Shown piece by piece: positions 38,940-39,140 of a stretch of 39,140 nt of DNA (positions are counted from its first letter, which is position 1; every line of letters starts with the position of its first letter). Source of the DNA: a virus; IMG/VR virus record IMGVR_UViG_3300043431_000108, positions 1 to 39,140 of that record. One strand, written 5' to 3'. A model generated the notes under the pieces. That model was not told the origin of the DNA and ran no database searches. It saw only the letters and a program-made list of their open reading frames with translations. The translations under genes were made by a program, and so were the position numbers.

Positions 38940-39140
38940 ATGGCTAATACCATTATCAGTTATCAAAACAGAATTGACGCAACTACCTTTGATGCTTATG
39001 GCTCATGGTCAACAACGCTACCACTGGAAAATATCAAAACGCGACAATTATCTAAAGTTGCAAGATCAACAAATAATGCTAATTCAAGCACACGATTACG
39101 TTTTTCAACAGACATTGCAAGGATTATCTCAACAGTTGGT
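38940..39140 (+). CDS. Tail protein, 5' part of the gene that continues at base 1
   Basis: ATG at 38940, one base after the previous stop, begins MANTIISYQNRIDATTFDAY. The frame is open to the contig end, and codon 39015-39017 corresponds to 2-4, so it continues to the stop at 773-775. The complete product has 282 residues. See the entry at 1-775. Confidence 0.85.
   Translation, partial: MANTIISYQNRIDATTFDAYGSWSTTLPLENIKTRQLSKVARSTNNANSSTRLRFSTDIARIISTVG
39014..39140. repeat. Contig-end overlap, right copy
   Basis: Identical to bases 1-127. It should be removed once when the circular genome is built. Confidence 0.93.

Noticed and set aside
1-39140. CRISPR array, insertion sequence, tRNA gene or integrase with attachment site.
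   Set aside because: I saw no regularly spaced repeats, no transposase or integrase motifs and no tRNA-like fold on either strand.

Overview
The window is the genome of a tailed double-stranded DNA bacteriophage with siphovirus (long non-contractile tail) architecture. The last 127 bases (39014-39140) repeat the first 127 exactly, so this is a circular contig opened at an arbitrary point inside a tail gene. The unique length is 39013 bp. Evidence for the class is a full packaging, head and tail set: small and large terminase, portal, Mu F-like head protein, scaffold, P22-family coat protein, head-tail joining proteins, tail terminator, tail tube, frameshifted tail chaperones, a 1984-residue tape measure and a tail fibre. 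I see no integrase, no large CI-type repressor, no DNA polymerase and no methyltransferase, so the phage looks virulent or at least has no recognisable lysogeny module. The host cannot be fixed from this sequence. Strong AGGAG-type ribosome sites, low GC and two-membrane-type genes (lipoprotein, GH108 endolysin) point to a Gram-negative host. Two near-matches to the Pasteurellaceae uptake core in one terminator are only a weak hint.

Layout. One divergent control region near 12237-12358 splits the genome. Leftward (minus strand, 12236 down to 3038) runs an early operon: Sak4-like ATPase, SSB-like protein, YqaJ exonuclease, an HTH/DUF551 protein, a zinc-ribbon SF2 helicase and a VRR-NUC nuclease (a recombination and replication set). 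After a second, sequence-matched promoter at 7339-7367 come about 17 small overlapping genes: membrane peptides, a DUF3310 protein, an HNH protein and a BamE-like lipoprotein. Rightward (plus strand) runs a Cro-sized HTH protein, a Toprim/RecA-like primase-helicase, a GTAC-rich repeat block (candidate origin), small genes, a non-coding zone of tandem structured RNAs separated by terminators, a Tad2-like (DUF2829) anti-defence candidate, and then packaging, head, tail and lysis genes through the artificial contig end to the endolysin at 2439-2909. The two arms converge on a bidirectional terminator at 2911-2986.

Most unusual part. Between 15306 and 16379 three units repeat the order terminator, ATGAAG, long closed RNA stem, conserved TTGATRGTTAAT junction. 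Two of them carry a second domain with two hairpins whose loops (GGCTGA and AGATCAGCA) are complementary. The first hairpin stem has changed by compensatory substitutions between copies (GTGCA/TGCAC versus GCGTA/TACGC). This is sequence evidence for a conserved structured RNA that I cannot name. Other points of note are the 12 GTAC sites within 108 bp after the primase gene, the duplicated 29-bp promoter element, a clear GGGAAAC -1 frameshift site, and several genes too short for usual ORF cut-offs.
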